DNA of 64,000 nt from Marinilabiliales bacterium (GTDB lineage Bacteria; Bacteroidota; Bacteroidia; Bacteroidales; PUMT01). A model generated the notes under the pieces. It ran no database searches. It saw nothing but the letters and a program-made list of their open reading frames with translations, and was not told where the DNA came from. Positions 17,609 to 25,830 of the stretch are shown here, in pieces. The stretch's first letter is position 1. Every line of letters starts with the position of its first letter. The stretch is from positions 62,001 to 126,000 of the forward strand of contig REEN01000029.1 of the NCBI GenBank assembly GCA_007695015.1. Direction: 5' to 3'. Both the position numbers and the translations under genes were made by a program.

Positions 17609-20600
17609 ATGATCAAACAGATAAGAGACATTGCTGATCCGGGTAATTATGAGTTCCATCAAACCTCGTTCAGCAATCTTATGCAGATACGTATACAGAA
17701 CGTTCTTCTCATTTGCAGCAACTACGATGCATTCATGCTTGAGGAAGACGGCCGGATAGATGAGCAGATATTCAATGAGTATGTCTCACTTAACCTGAGT
17801 ACCCCGCCAAGGTTTCTTAAGGCAAGTGGCGGTACCGATGCATTCGGTATCCTTGAGGAGGAAAAGATCGATCTTATAATTTCCATGTTCAGTATCGGAG
17901 GGGAATCGGACATCTTTAACCTTGCCAAACAGATTAAATCGGAACATCCGGGCATACCTATCGTGGTACTGACCTATTTCTCGCGTGAGGTATCAATGAA
18001 ACTGGCTAATGAGGATCTGTCAGCCATCGATTATGTATTCTGCTGGCTGGGTAATGCCGACCTTCTTCTTGCCATTATCAAGCTGATAGAGGATAAGATG
18101 AATGCCGAAAATGATGTTGAGACGGGCGGGGTCCAGACTATATTGCTGGTAGAGAATTCTATCCGGTATACATCCAGCTATTTGCCAAACCTTTATAAGA
18201 TTATTCTGAAGCAGTCGCGCGATTTTGCAAGGGAAGCACTCAATGCACACCAGAAGAACCTCCGGATGAGAGGAAGGCCCAAGATCCTGCTGGCAACGAA
18301 TTATGAAGAGGCGATTGACATCTACAAGAGATACAAGAATAACCTTCTGGGGGTCATATCAGACATATCCTACAGCAGGAAAGGCAGGCGTGACCCGCAG
18401 GCAGGAATCCGTTTGTGCCGCAAGGTTAAATCGGATGATCCCCACATGCCCGTTCTTCTGCAGTCCTCCGACATGGAAAACCACGTCCAGGCAGAGGAAT
18501 TGAAAGCTGGGTTTATTCACAAGTATTCCAAGACCCTCTCCATTGAACTGAGGAACTTTGTCATAAGGCAGTTTTCTTTCGGCGAGTTTATTTTCAGGGA
18601 CCCCGACACCAAGGAGGAGGTCTGCAGGGCTGCCGATCTGCAGGCAATGCAGCAGGCAATACTTACCATACCCGAAAAGGTTCTATATTTCCATTCAAGC
18701 AACAATCATTTCTCCAAATGGCTGAACGCCAGGGCGCTGTTTCCTATTGCGCGGATGTTTAAACATCTGAAGGTTGATGACTTCGATAGTATCGAGGAGG
18801 TCAGGAGATATATCCATACCGCCATATCAAGCTTCAGGTCCAGCAAGGGTCGCGGGGTTATTGCCAAATTTGACAAAAACAGCTTTGATGAATACCTGAT
18901 GTTCTCGCGCATAGGCGAAGGTTCGATAGGCGGTAAGGCGCGGGGGCTGGCATTTATTAATTCGATACTTAACGAGCATGGTCTTTTTACCAAATTCCCT
19001 GGGGCTATTGTTACCATACCCCGTACAGTGGTTCTGAGCACAGATATTTTTGATGAGTTCATGGAGACCAATGACCTCTATAGATTTGCAATATCCGGCG
19101 TTTCGGATGAAGAGATACTGCAGCGGTTTGTCGACGCAAGTCTCCCGGGACGGCTCCACCAGGATTTGTATGCCTTTATCTCTGTGGTGCGCAACCCGGT
19201 AGCAATCCGTTCTTCCAGTAAGCTGGAGGACAGTCACTACCAGCCGTTTGCAGGGATCTACTCAACGTACATGATACCCAGGGTGGAGGACAGTACCAGG
19301 ATGATAGGTATGCTGACCGATGCGATAAAGTCCGTTTATGCATCGGTCTATTACAAAAGCAGCAGGGCTTATATGACCGCTACTGCCAATGTTATAGACG
19401 AGGAGAAGATGGGGATAATTCTCCAGGAAGTATGCGGTACCAGGAACGGTGACAGGTTCTATCCGACCATCTCAGGTGTTGCCCGTTCGATCAATTTCTA
19501 TCCGATCGCGCCCGAGAAGCCTGAGGACGGAATAGCAAGCATTGCCTACGGGCTTGGCAAGCTTATAGTCGACGGAGGCATTTCACTGAGGTTTTCTCCG
19601 AAATATCCCAAAAAGATACTTCAGCTCTCCTCTCCCGACCAGGCGCTGAGGGAAACCCAGAAGAAATTCTATTCCCTTGACCTGAATGTTGACAGCTTCA
19701 GACCTTCTACTGATGATAGCGTCAACATACTGAAGCTTGGCATAAAGGATGCGGAAAATGATCCTTCGTTCAGGTTCGCAGCCTCAACATATGATTATGA
19801 GTACAATATGCTCAGAGAGGGTATGGGCCAGCAGGGCAGAAAGGTGGTGACATTTGCCAATGTCCTTACGCATAGCACATTTCCATTGGCTGAAATACTG
19901 CAGGAACTACTTGATTCAGGGCAGCATGAAATGAATAATCCTATCGAGATAGAATTTGCGGTCGATCTTGACACACCAAAGGATGAACCCGGTATTTTTT
20001 ATTTTCTCCAGATTAGGCCGATCGTGCACGGAGAGCAGAAGGTGGATGTCAATTTTGACAGGATTGACAAAAACAATACGATTGTTTACTCGGAATCGGC
20101 CCTTGGGTACGGAACCATTACCAATATATCCGATTTCGTATATGTTAAGCCTGATAAGTTCAACCCATCAGAGAACAAGGATATTGCACTGGAGATTGAA
20201 AAGATAAATGAAAATTTTATCAAAGAAGGGCGAAACTACGTGCTTACAGGGCCCGGACGGTGGGGATCGAGTGATCCCTGGTTGGGGATACCGATAAAAT
20301 GGCCCCAGATATCAATGGCCAGGGTGATAATTGAATCGGGTCTGGATAACTACCATATTGATCCGAGCCAGGGTACTCATTTTTTCCAGAATTTAACCTC
20401 ATTCAGGGTGGGATATTTTACCATAAACCCCCATTTCCGGGAAGGGTTATATGATGTGGACTTCCTGGATGGGCAGCCGGCATATTATGAGGATACACAT
20501 GTACGTCATGTGAGATTTGAACAACCTTTTAAGATACAGATTGACGGCCGGCATAACAAGGGGGTTATTTTCAAGCCGCAACCGGTAAAAGAGGGTGCCC

Positions 20601-20638
20601 GGGATATGACAGGAATTATAACGGGCAAAGGTGACTAG
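17609..20638 (+). CDS. Double receiver-like / PEP-synthase-type ATP-grasp protein (paralogue B)
   Basis: A 1009-residue paralogue of the preceding gene, starting 7 bp after it. It lacks the GAF domain and coiled coil. The first receiver-like domain (from about residue 30) has no phosphoacceptor Asp (LIISMFSIGG). The second keeps Glu182 but has Asn183 in place of the second acidic residue, and has candidate phospho-Asp D252 (VISDIS) and Lys305. The ATP-grasp module shows GSIGGKARGLAF (about 436), AIRSSSKLEDS (about 531) and EIEFAVDL...LQIRPI (about 780-800). The C-terminal domain has GPGRWGSSDPW (about 880) and THFFQNLT (His 924), aligned with paralogue A. The two probably work as a complex or sequential pair (inference). 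Reaction unknown. Confidence 0.75.
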   Translation: MIKQIRDIADPGNYEFHQTSFSNLMQIRIQNVLLICSNYDAFMLEEDGRIDEQIFNEYVSLNLSTPPRFLKASGGTDAFGILEEEKIDLIISMFSIGGESDIFNLAKQIKSEHPGIPIVVLTYFSREVSMKLANEDLSAIDYVFCWLGNADLLLAIIKLIEDKMNAENDVETGGVQTILLVENSIRYTSSYLPNLYKIILKQSRDFAREALNAHQKNLRMRGRPKILLATNYEEAIDIYKRYKNNLLGVISDISYSRKGRRDPQAGIRLCRKVKSDDPHMPVLLQSSDMENHVQAEELKAGFIHKYSKTLSIELRNFVIRQFSFGEFIFRDPDTKEEVCRAADLQAMQQAILTIPEKVLYFHSSNNHFSKWLNARALFPIARMFKHLKVDDFDSIEEVRRYIHTAISSFRSSKGRGVIAKFDKNSFDEYLMFSRIGEGSIGGKARGLAFINSILNEHGLFTKFPGAIVTIPRTVVLSTDIFDEFMETNDLYRFAISGVSDEEILQRFVDASLPGRLHQDLYAFISVVRNPVAIRSSSKLEDSHYQPFAGIYSTYMIPRVEDSTRMIGMLTDAIKSVYASVYYKSSRAYMTATANVIDEEKMGIILQEVCGTRNGDRFYPTISGVARSINFYPIAPEKPEDGIASIAYGLGKLIVDGGISLRFSPKYPKKILQLSSPDQALRETQKKFYSLDLNVDSFRPSTDDSVNILKLGIKDAENDPSFRFAASTYDYEYNMLREGMGQQGRKVVTFANVLTHSTFPLAEILQELLDSGQHEMNNPIEIEFAVDLDTPKDEPGIFYFLQIRPIVHGEQKVDVNFDRIDKNNTIVYSESALGYGTITNISDFVYVKPDKFNPSENKDIALEIEKINENFIKEGRNYVLTGPGRWGSSDPWLGIPIKWPQISMARVIIESGLDNYHIDPSQGTHFFQNLTSFRVGYFTINPHFREGLYDVDFLDGQPAYYEDTHVRHVRFEQPFKIQIDGRHNKGVIFKPQPVKEGARDMTGIITGKGD

Positions 20639-20685
20639 ACAATCTGTGAGAATTCATTTCGGCGACTGCCGGCTGAGGCTGCCGG

Positions 20686-21576
20686 TTAACTTATCAGATC
20701 AGCGGCCGAAGAGGTCCCCATTTGCCTGTCAGCCTTCTTTACAAGGCCTTGAAGAACATTGCCGGGGCCGACTTCGGTAAAGTGAACAGCGCCGTCATTA
20801 ATCATATTGAGTACTGTCTGAGTCCACCTTACAGGAGAGGTGAGCTGATCAACAAGGTTCTTCCTGATCTCTTCGGGGTCGGTTACGGAAATGGCGTTTA
20901 CATTCTGGTATATTGGGCACCTCGGCCGGCTGAAAGATGTTTTTTCTATGGCTGTGGCCAGCTCAGACCGGGCCGGCTCCATCAGCGGGGAGTGAAATGC
21001 CCCTCCTACACTGAGCTTTATTGCACGCTTTGCTCCGAGTTCCTGAAGCTTTTTGACTGCTGTATCAATCCCGTTTACAGATCCTGATATAACTATCTGT
21101 CCCGGACTGTTATAATTTGCGGGCACTACAACATCGTCGACCTCCCTGCAAACATCTTCCACGATCTGGTCGTCAAGCCCAAGGACAGCTGCCATTGTTG
21201 ACGGCGCAGCATCGCAGGCCTTCTGCATAGCAGTGGCCCTTGCCGATACCAGCCTGAGCCCGTCTTCAAATGAAAGAGCCCCGGCAGCAACAAGAGCCGA
21301 GAATTCGCCCAGGGAATGACCAGCAACCATATCAGGCCTGAATCTTTCACCGAGCACTGTTGCCAGAACAACTGAATGGACGAAAATTGCCGGCTGTGTT
21401 ACCCTTGTCTGCCGCAGGTCGTCGTCAGTACCTTTAAACATAAGGTTGGTAAGGCCGAATCCGAGTATCTTGTCGGATGTCACGAACATCTTTTCTGCAA
21501 CCTGAAATCTCTCTGCGAGATCTTTTCCCATTCCGGGATACTGGGCACCCTGGCCCGGGAATACGTATGCCTTCAT
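20686..21576 (-). CDS. fabD: Malonyl-CoA:ACP transacylase
   Basis: A 296-residue FabD. The motifs FPGQGAQYPGMGKDLAE, the nucleophile GHSLGE (Ser near residue 90) and GGAFHSPLM (catalytic His near 200) are all present. The enzyme moves malonyl groups from CoA to acyl carrier protein in the first committed step of fatty-acid elongation. It follows folE on the minus strand with a 37-bp gap, so both are probably transcribed from the 137-bp element upstream of folE. It is convergent with paralogue B. Confidence 0.95.
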   Translation of the reverse strand: MKAYVFPGQGAQYPGMGKDLAERFQVAEKMFVTSDKILGFGLTNLMFKGTDDDLRQTRVTQPAIFVHSVVLATVLGERFRPDMVAGHSLGEFSALVAAGALSFEDGLRLVSARATAMQKACDAAPSTMAAVLGLDDQIVEDVCREVDDVVVPANYNSPGQIVISGSVNGIDTAVKKLQELGAKRAIKLSVGGAFHSPLMEPARSELATAIEKTSFSRPRCPIYQNVNAISVTDPEEIRKNLVDQLTSPVRWTQTVLNMINDGAVHFTEVGPGNVLQGLVKKADRQMGTSSAADLIS

Positions 21577-21613
21577 ATTAGATGGTATTGTGTGTATTTA
21601 TTCTTAAAAGGGA

Positions 21614-22273
21614 TCAATATAGCTTCGCACCGATCAGGTGAATGAACTCTTCCCTGGTTTGCGACTGGTTAAGGAATGCTCCCGTAAATGCCGATGTGGT
21701 CGTTACAGAGTTCTGCTTCTGGATTCCCCTCATCTGCATGCACATGTGGTGGGCCTCAATTACAACCGCCACACCGAGCGGGTCGAGAGCTTCCTGGATA
21801 CAGTCCCTAATCTGGGTAGTAAGCCTCTCCTGTACCTGGAGCCTTCTTGAAAAGGCGTCCACCACACGGGCGATCTTGCTAAGACCTGTAATGTGCCTGT
21901 TTGGTATATAACCTACATGAGCCTTTCCGTAAAATGGGATCATATGGTGCTCACACATGGAGTACAGCTCAATATCCTTGACAAGCACCATCTGCTGGTA
22001 ATCTTCCCTGAATTTGGCCGAGTTCAGAATTTCCATGGGGTTGAGGCTGTAGCCGTGGGTGAGAAACTGCATGGCCTTGCCGACGCGCAGAGGTGTCTTC
22101 AGCAGCCCTTCACGGGTTACATCTTCTCCGAGTATACTTAGAATCTCCCTGTAATGATGGGCCAGTTTCCTGGTATCCCCGGGATGGAACATCTCAATTT
22201 TTGAGTAGCCAAACTCTTCGTTCTCTATAATATCGCCGTCGGTTAACGATTCGTCAGGTTTGTGGTTTCCCAT
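21614..22273 (-). CDS. folE: GTP cyclohydrolase I
   Basis: A 219-residue FolE. The zinc and catalytic site is visible in [20 protein letters not shown] and in [10 protein letters not shown], with the family's TSAFTG near the C-terminus. It converts GTP to dihydroneopterin triphosphate, the entry step of folate and tetrahydropterin synthesis. The N-terminal 40 residues are an acidic extension common in the family. Its start codon lies 8 bp after a 137-bp repeat that also precedes the OmpH-like gene at 26421, which suggests that the repeat supplies the promoter. Confidence 0.96.
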   Translation of the reverse strand: MGNHKPDESLTDGDIIENEEFGYSKIEMFHPGDTRKLAHHYREILSILGEDVTREGLLKTPLRVGKAMQFLTHGYSLNPMEILNSAKFREDYQQMVLVKDIELYSMCEHHMIPFYGKAHVGYIPNRHITGLSKIARVVDAFSRRLQVQERLTTQIRDCIQEALDPLGVAVVIEAHHMCMQMRGIQKQNSVTTTSAFTGAFLNQSQTREEFIHLIGAKLY

Positions 22274-22280
22274 AATGTTT

Positions 22281-22417
22281 ATGTGTATAAAGTATAGTTA
22301 TAAATTTATATAACAAGATGTTACAAATTCACATAACGGTTAAAATGCTTTTCAATTCCCATGGAACCCCCATGCTTTATACATATCTTTTTGTGTGATT
22401 TCGCTCATGGGGCTTTC
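22281..22417 (-). repeat. 137-bp promoter-associated repeat, copy upstream of folE
   Basis: Read on the minus strand, this starts GAAAGCCCCAT, continues with ATAAAGCATGGGGGTTCC, then ATGGGAATTGAAAA, AATTTGTAACAT, and ends AACTATACTTTATACACAT. The same order of blocks is found in three tandem copies at 26010-26418. The end of the element is 8 bp from the folE start codon. Confidence 0.85.
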
Positions 22418-22627
22418 AATATAGTTATTCTCTGTTTTCAGGGTTCATCTCCCCCTTTGATTTATAATGCATAGTTGTGGTCATGACCCCCTGTAACCTC
22501 TACATATCAGGCAGGATGACCGACAAAGTTAAGCAAAACTATTTAATTTGAAAGGGGTATCATGCAGAACCTGAATGCCTCGCATGGTTTATGCAAACAG
22601 GGGGTTCTGACACGTTGCCGGTTAACA

Positions 22628-22645
22628 AATCCAATTGGTTGGATT
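22628..22645. promoter_or_regulatory. Inverted repeat AATCCAA-TTGG-TTGGATT upstream of sod
   Basis: A perfect 7-bp inverted repeat with a four-base centre. A second one, TTGGA-TTAAG-TCCAA, lies at 22676-22690. Both share the TTGGA half-site and sit within 100 bp of the sod start codon, as an operator pair would. No regulator gene is nearby. Confidence 0.35.
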
Positions 22646-22725
22646 GAACAAAATGGATAGATTGATGTTAATAGATTGGATTAAGTCCAAATAAAAATTA
22701 AGTTGAATATTTAAATAAATCAGTT

Positions 22726-23325
22726 ATGTCATTTAAACTTCCATCACTAAAATATGATTATAATGCTCTTGAGCCGCACATAGATGCGCGTACCATGGAG
22801 ATACACCATACCAAACATCATGCCGCCTACACAAACAATCTGAATGCGGCAATTGAAAACAGCGATATGGCGGGAATGAGCATTGAAAAGATAATGGCAG
22901 GTATCTCAAAATATCCTGTTGCAGTAAGGAATAACGGAGGCGGGTTTTATAACCACAACCTTTTCTGGGAGATCATGTCTCCGAACGGCGGGGGTAAACC
23001 TGAAGGAAAACTTCTTGATGCAATTACTTCCTCATTCGGGTCATTCGGTGCTTTCAGGGATGAATTCAGCAGGGCTGCCGCCACCAGGTTCGGATCGGGC
23101 TGGGCATGGCTGGTAAAGACGGGTAGCGGACTTGTTGTCAGTTCTACACCCAACCAGGATAACCCGCTGATGGATATCGCCGATGTAAAGGGGACTCCAA
23201 TACTCGGAATTGATGTATGGGAGCACGCATATTACCTGAATTATCAAAACAGGCGACCGGATTATATTGAAGCATTCTGGAATGTAGTGGACTGGAATAC
23301 GGTGTCTGAAAAGTTCCTTGGTTGA
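22726..23325 (+). CDS. Superoxide dismutase, Fe/Mn family (cytoplasmic)
   Basis: A 199-residue SOD without a signal peptide. The metal ligands are visible: His in [10 protein letters not shown], His in NHNLFW, and Asp/His in [10 protein letters not shown]. The residues that separate metal types (Gly in NGGGFYNH and Gln in PNQDNPL) follow the Mn-type or cambialistic pattern. It disproportionates superoxide to oxygen and hydrogen peroxide. A second, exported SOD of the same family lies convergent 320 bp downstream. A strong terminator follows. Confidence 0.95.
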   Translation: MSFKLPSLKYDYNALEPHIDARTMEIHHTKHHAAYTNNLNAAIENSDMAGMSIEKIMAGISKYPVAVRNNGGGFYNHNLFWEIMSPNGGGKPEGKLLDAITSSFGSFGAFRDEFSRAAATRFGSGWAWLVKTGSGLVVSSTPNQDNPLMDIADVKGTPILGIDVWEHAYYLNYQNRRPDYIEAFWNVVDWNTVSEKFLG

Positions 23326-23400
23326 CATGACTCATTTAATCATCATGATACATGTCAGAGAACATATGGTTTAGTTAGTAAGGTTTAGGTTAATTGGTGA

Positions 23401-23433
23401 AGAGTTGCCGGTGCTTTTGGTGCCGGCAACTCT
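23401..23433 (+). terminator. Intrinsic terminator of the cytoplasmic sod gene
   Basis: An 11-bp perfect stem (AGAGTTGCCGG with CCGGCAACTCT, 23401-23411 and 23423-23433) and an 11-base loop, followed by a run of T. Confidence 0.88.
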
Positions 23434-23569
23434 TTTTTGCATGTTTATTTATAAACTTCCCTGAGCATTTGAAGGAATTTCGGGTCATTCGGGAAGTTCC
23501 GGGAGATGTCCGGGATTACCGGTGCTTGTTATTCGGTTACAACCGGGTTAATTGCGATTAAAAAAACAG

Positions 23570-23592
23570 AGGGGACCGTTTTGCGGCCCCCT
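23570..23592 (-). terminator. Second leftward terminator after the exported sod gene
   Basis: A 9-bp stem with one mismatch (AGGGGACCG with CGGCCCCCT) and a five-base loop. On the minus strand it is followed by a run of T (complement of 23560-23566). Confidence 0.65.
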
Positions 23593-23604
23593 CCCCTTGA
23601 AAAA

Positions 23605-23635
23605 CCGGAGGGGCCTATTATCGGGCTCCTCCCGG
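23605..23635 (-). terminator. First leftward terminator after the exported sod gene
   Basis: A GC-rich imperfect stem (CCGGAGG... with ...CCTCCCGG) 10 bp after the stop codon. On the minus strand it is followed by five T (complement of 23600-23604). Confidence 0.6.
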
Positions 23636-23645
23636 AAAATGTGTT

Positions 23646-24380
23646 TTATGCGCTTTTGAGTTTTTCAGCCACTGCATTCCAGTTGATTACCTCCCAGAAG
23701 GCTGATATGTAGTCGCCTCTGCGATTCTGATACCTTAGGTAATATGCGTGCTCCCAGACATCTATGCCAAGAACGGGAACACCCTGTTCACCGGCCGGGA
23801 TAATGTCCATCAGCGGGTTATCCTGGTTGGGTGTGGATGTTACCTTAAGCCTCCCTTCGCTCGCGATGAGCCACGCCCAGCCCGATCCGAACCTGGTGGC
23901 AGCTGCATTCGAGAACAGTTCGCGGAATTTTTCAAATGACCCGAATGAACCGTTTATTGCCGACATCAGTTCACCTGAAGGGCGGCCGCCACCGTTGGGC
24001 GACATGACCTCCCAAAAGAGATTATGGTTGAAATGCCCTCCACCGTTGTTACGTACAGCCATATTGAAGGAAGATATATTCCTGTTGATATCCTCGAGAG
24101 TCATCTCTTCTGAACCTGTGCCTTTCAGCGCATTATTGAGATTGTTCACATATGCCTGGTGGTGCCTGGTGTGGTGGATATTCATGGTTTGGGCGTCAAT
24201 ATGGGGCTCAAGGGCGTCATATGAGTAAGGCAGGGAAGGAAGGCTGAATTTACTGCCTGCCGGTTCCTCCTGGCTTAACCGATTAGCTGCGTAAGTTCCT
24301 TGTCCTTTTGCCATAAGTGGAGCCGATATTATCCCGCCCAGCCCCAACAGTCCTTTTTTGATAAATGTTCTTTTGTCCAT
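23646..24380 (-). CDS. Superoxide dismutase, Fe/Mn family, exported
   Basis: A 244-residue SOD with an N-terminal export sequence of about 33 residues. It begins [17 protein letters not shown] and continues through a hydrophobic stretch to an Ala-rich end. The KRTFIKKG part resembles a Tat signal with Lys-Arg in place of the twin Arg. The mature part has all metal ligands ([26 protein letters not shown]) and the Mn-type Gly/Gln residues ([15 protein letters not shown]). It would protect the periplasm from superoxide. It is convergent with the cytoplasmic paralogue, to which it is clearly similar throughout the mature domain, suggesting duplication followed by gain of an export signal (inference). 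Confidence 0.92.
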   Translation of the reverse strand: MDKRTFIKKGLLGLGGIISAPLMAKGQGTYAANRLSQEEPAGSKFSLPSLPYSYDALEPHIDAQTMNIHHTRHHQAYVNNLNNALKGTGSEEMTLEDINRNISSFNMAVRNNGGGHFNHNLFWEVMSPNGGGRPSGELMSAINGSFGSFEKFRELFSNAAATRFGSGWAWLIASEGRLKVTSTPNQDNPLMDIIPAGEQGVPVLGIDVWEHAYYLRYQNRRGDYISAFWEVINWNAVAEKLKSA

Positions 24381-24798
24381 ATTAATTTCATTTTACTTAT
24401 TTTTACCTATTATAAATAACAGGTGCTATTCATTTTTGTTCAATGCGGCAGCAGGGATTTTGGATTACAATGATCTCATTAACCCACAAAAGAGTATGAT
24501 TTGTCATGTAAACCTGTAATTTTACGTAAAAACAGAAAAAAATGTAACCAGTTGTGTATTTTGAACGTATTTTTAACAGGAATAATTCGGTTTTGGCAAT
24601 GGCAGGTTTGAAAGAAAGTATTTGCAGAAACGGATTTGAATTATTTAGGGAGGGTTGTCGGCCTGGAAAGCTTTATTCTCCAGGGGGAAATGCAGAGATT
24701 GAAAACCTTAATTCAGGTGCCTGTTACTCACGCCTAACAAGTTTTTCTATATCGGGCATTTGGGTTAGTTATTTTTTCATTATTTTGCTCCATATTAT
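24381..24798. other. Intergenic region between exported sod and the PorP/SprF gene
   Basis: This 418-bp divergent gap probably holds both promoters. An 82-codon frame (24554-24802) overlaps the next start by four bases but has no recognisable features and an unlikely composition. I do not count it as a gene. Confidence 0.5.
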
Positions 24799-25830
24799 AT
24801 GAATATGCTTGATAGATACGGAAGAAGGGAGATTTGGCGGATTATCGTCATTTTCTTTCTATTCTATTTAATGCATGGTGAACTAAGGGCTCAGGATCCC
24901 CAGTTTTCGCAATTCTATGCAAACCCGCTGTACCTGGCCCCTTCTTTTGCGGGACTGACAGATGGCAGCCGCATTGGTGCCAACTATCGCAACCAGTGGC
25001 CCCAGTTGCCCGGAAAATTTGTGACCTACACCTTTTCTTATGATCACTGGTTTGACCATTACAACAGCGGTGCAGGCATCCTGTTCATGCAGGATATGGC
25101 AGGAAGCGGCAACCTCCGCACGACCAATGTGGGAGTTCAATACTCGTATGATTTCTCAATACATCCGGATTGGCACATGAGGCCGGGGGTTCACTTCTTT
25201 TATACAGAGAGGGCGATTGACTTTGACAAGCTTATCTTTGGAGACCAGATATCACCCGGGGGGGACCGCCCTACAACGATTGAGATTCCTCCACTGCAGA
25301 GGAGAGGAGGTGTGGATTTTTCCACTTCGGCAATGGTCTATTCCCAGGATTACTGGTTTGGTTTGGCAGTTGACCACCTGCTCAGACCCAATCACTCCCT
25401 TTATGAGTTTGACGGCCCTGATGCCGAAAATGCATATATACCAATTAAATATTCTGTTTTCGGAGGGACAAAGTTTACTCGCGGGGGAAGGGTCCGCACC
25501 CGTCTGGAGGAGAGCCTCCAGCTGGCTTTTCTTTACAGGCAGCAGGGTCCCTTTAACCAGCTAGATCTGGGAATGTACTGGTACAGAAGCCCTATTGTTG
25601 TAGGAGCCTGGTACAGGGGGTTGCCCGGAATAAGCAGCGGTGGCCAGGATGCTGTCATCTTCCTTGTCGGATACAAGATAGATCAGTTAAATATCGGCTA
25701 CAGTTTTGACTTTCCGATTTCCCGCCTGCTGGGATCCACCGGTGGAGCACACGAGATATCGATCACCTATTCCTGGACTTCAATTCGCATACCCAGGAAA
25801 CCCAGGATGGTCCCGTGTCCTGAGTTCTGA
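24799..25830 (+). CDS. PorP/SprF family type IX secretion membrane protein
   Basis: A 343-residue outer-membrane protein. A signal peptide (to about residue 30, LMHGELRAQD) is followed by the family's signature QDPQFSQFYANPLYLAPSFAGLT. The rest alternates polar and aromatic residues as in a beta-barrel (the family length is about 300-340), ending in an aromatic strand. PorP/SprF proteins act in secretion or surface anchoring of type IX substrates, and many copies exist per genome. A partner with a large repeat adhesin is common but is not seen here. The second ATG at 24805 is an alternative start. Confidence 0.9.
   Translation: MNMLDRYGRREIWRIIVIFFLFYLMHGELRAQDPQFSQFYANPLYLAPSFAGLTDGSRIGANYRNQWPQLPGKFVTYTFSYDHWFDHYNSGAGILFMQDMAGSGNLRTTNVGVQYSYDFSIHPDWHMRPGVHFFYTERAIDFDKLIFGDQISPGGDRPTTIEIPPLQRRGGVDFSTSAMVYSQDYWFGLAVDHLLRPNHSLYEFDGPDAENAYIPIKYSVFGGTKFTRGGRVRTRLEESLQLAFLYRQQGPFNQLDLGMYWYRSPIVVGAWYRGLPGISSGGQDAVIFLVGYKIDQLNIGYSFDFPISRLLGSTGGAHEISITYSWTSIRIPRKPRMVPCPEF

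Larger units (their letters stand above)
22274..22725. promoter_or_regulatory. Divergent control region of folE and the first superoxide dismutase
   Basis: This 452-bp gap has no credible gene. Its left part is the inverted 137-bp repeat (22281-22417). Its right part, just before sod, has two inverted repeats sharing the half-site TTGGA (22628-22645 and 22676-22690). Confidence 0.6.
23326..23645. other. Intergenic region between convergent sod genes, with terminators
   Basis: This 320-bp gap between two gene ends holds no gene. It contains one rightward and two leftward terminator hairpins, listed separately. Confidence 0.7.

Noticed and set aside
20639-20685. Terminator-like GCCGGC repeats between the paralogue B and fabD ends
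   Set aside because: The stem is short and imperfect and no clear T run follows on either strand.
24554-24802. 82-codon frame before the PorP/SprF gene
   Set aside because: No similarity or signal recognised; it ends in a four-base overlap but has several Cys and an unusual composition. It may be part of a leader.
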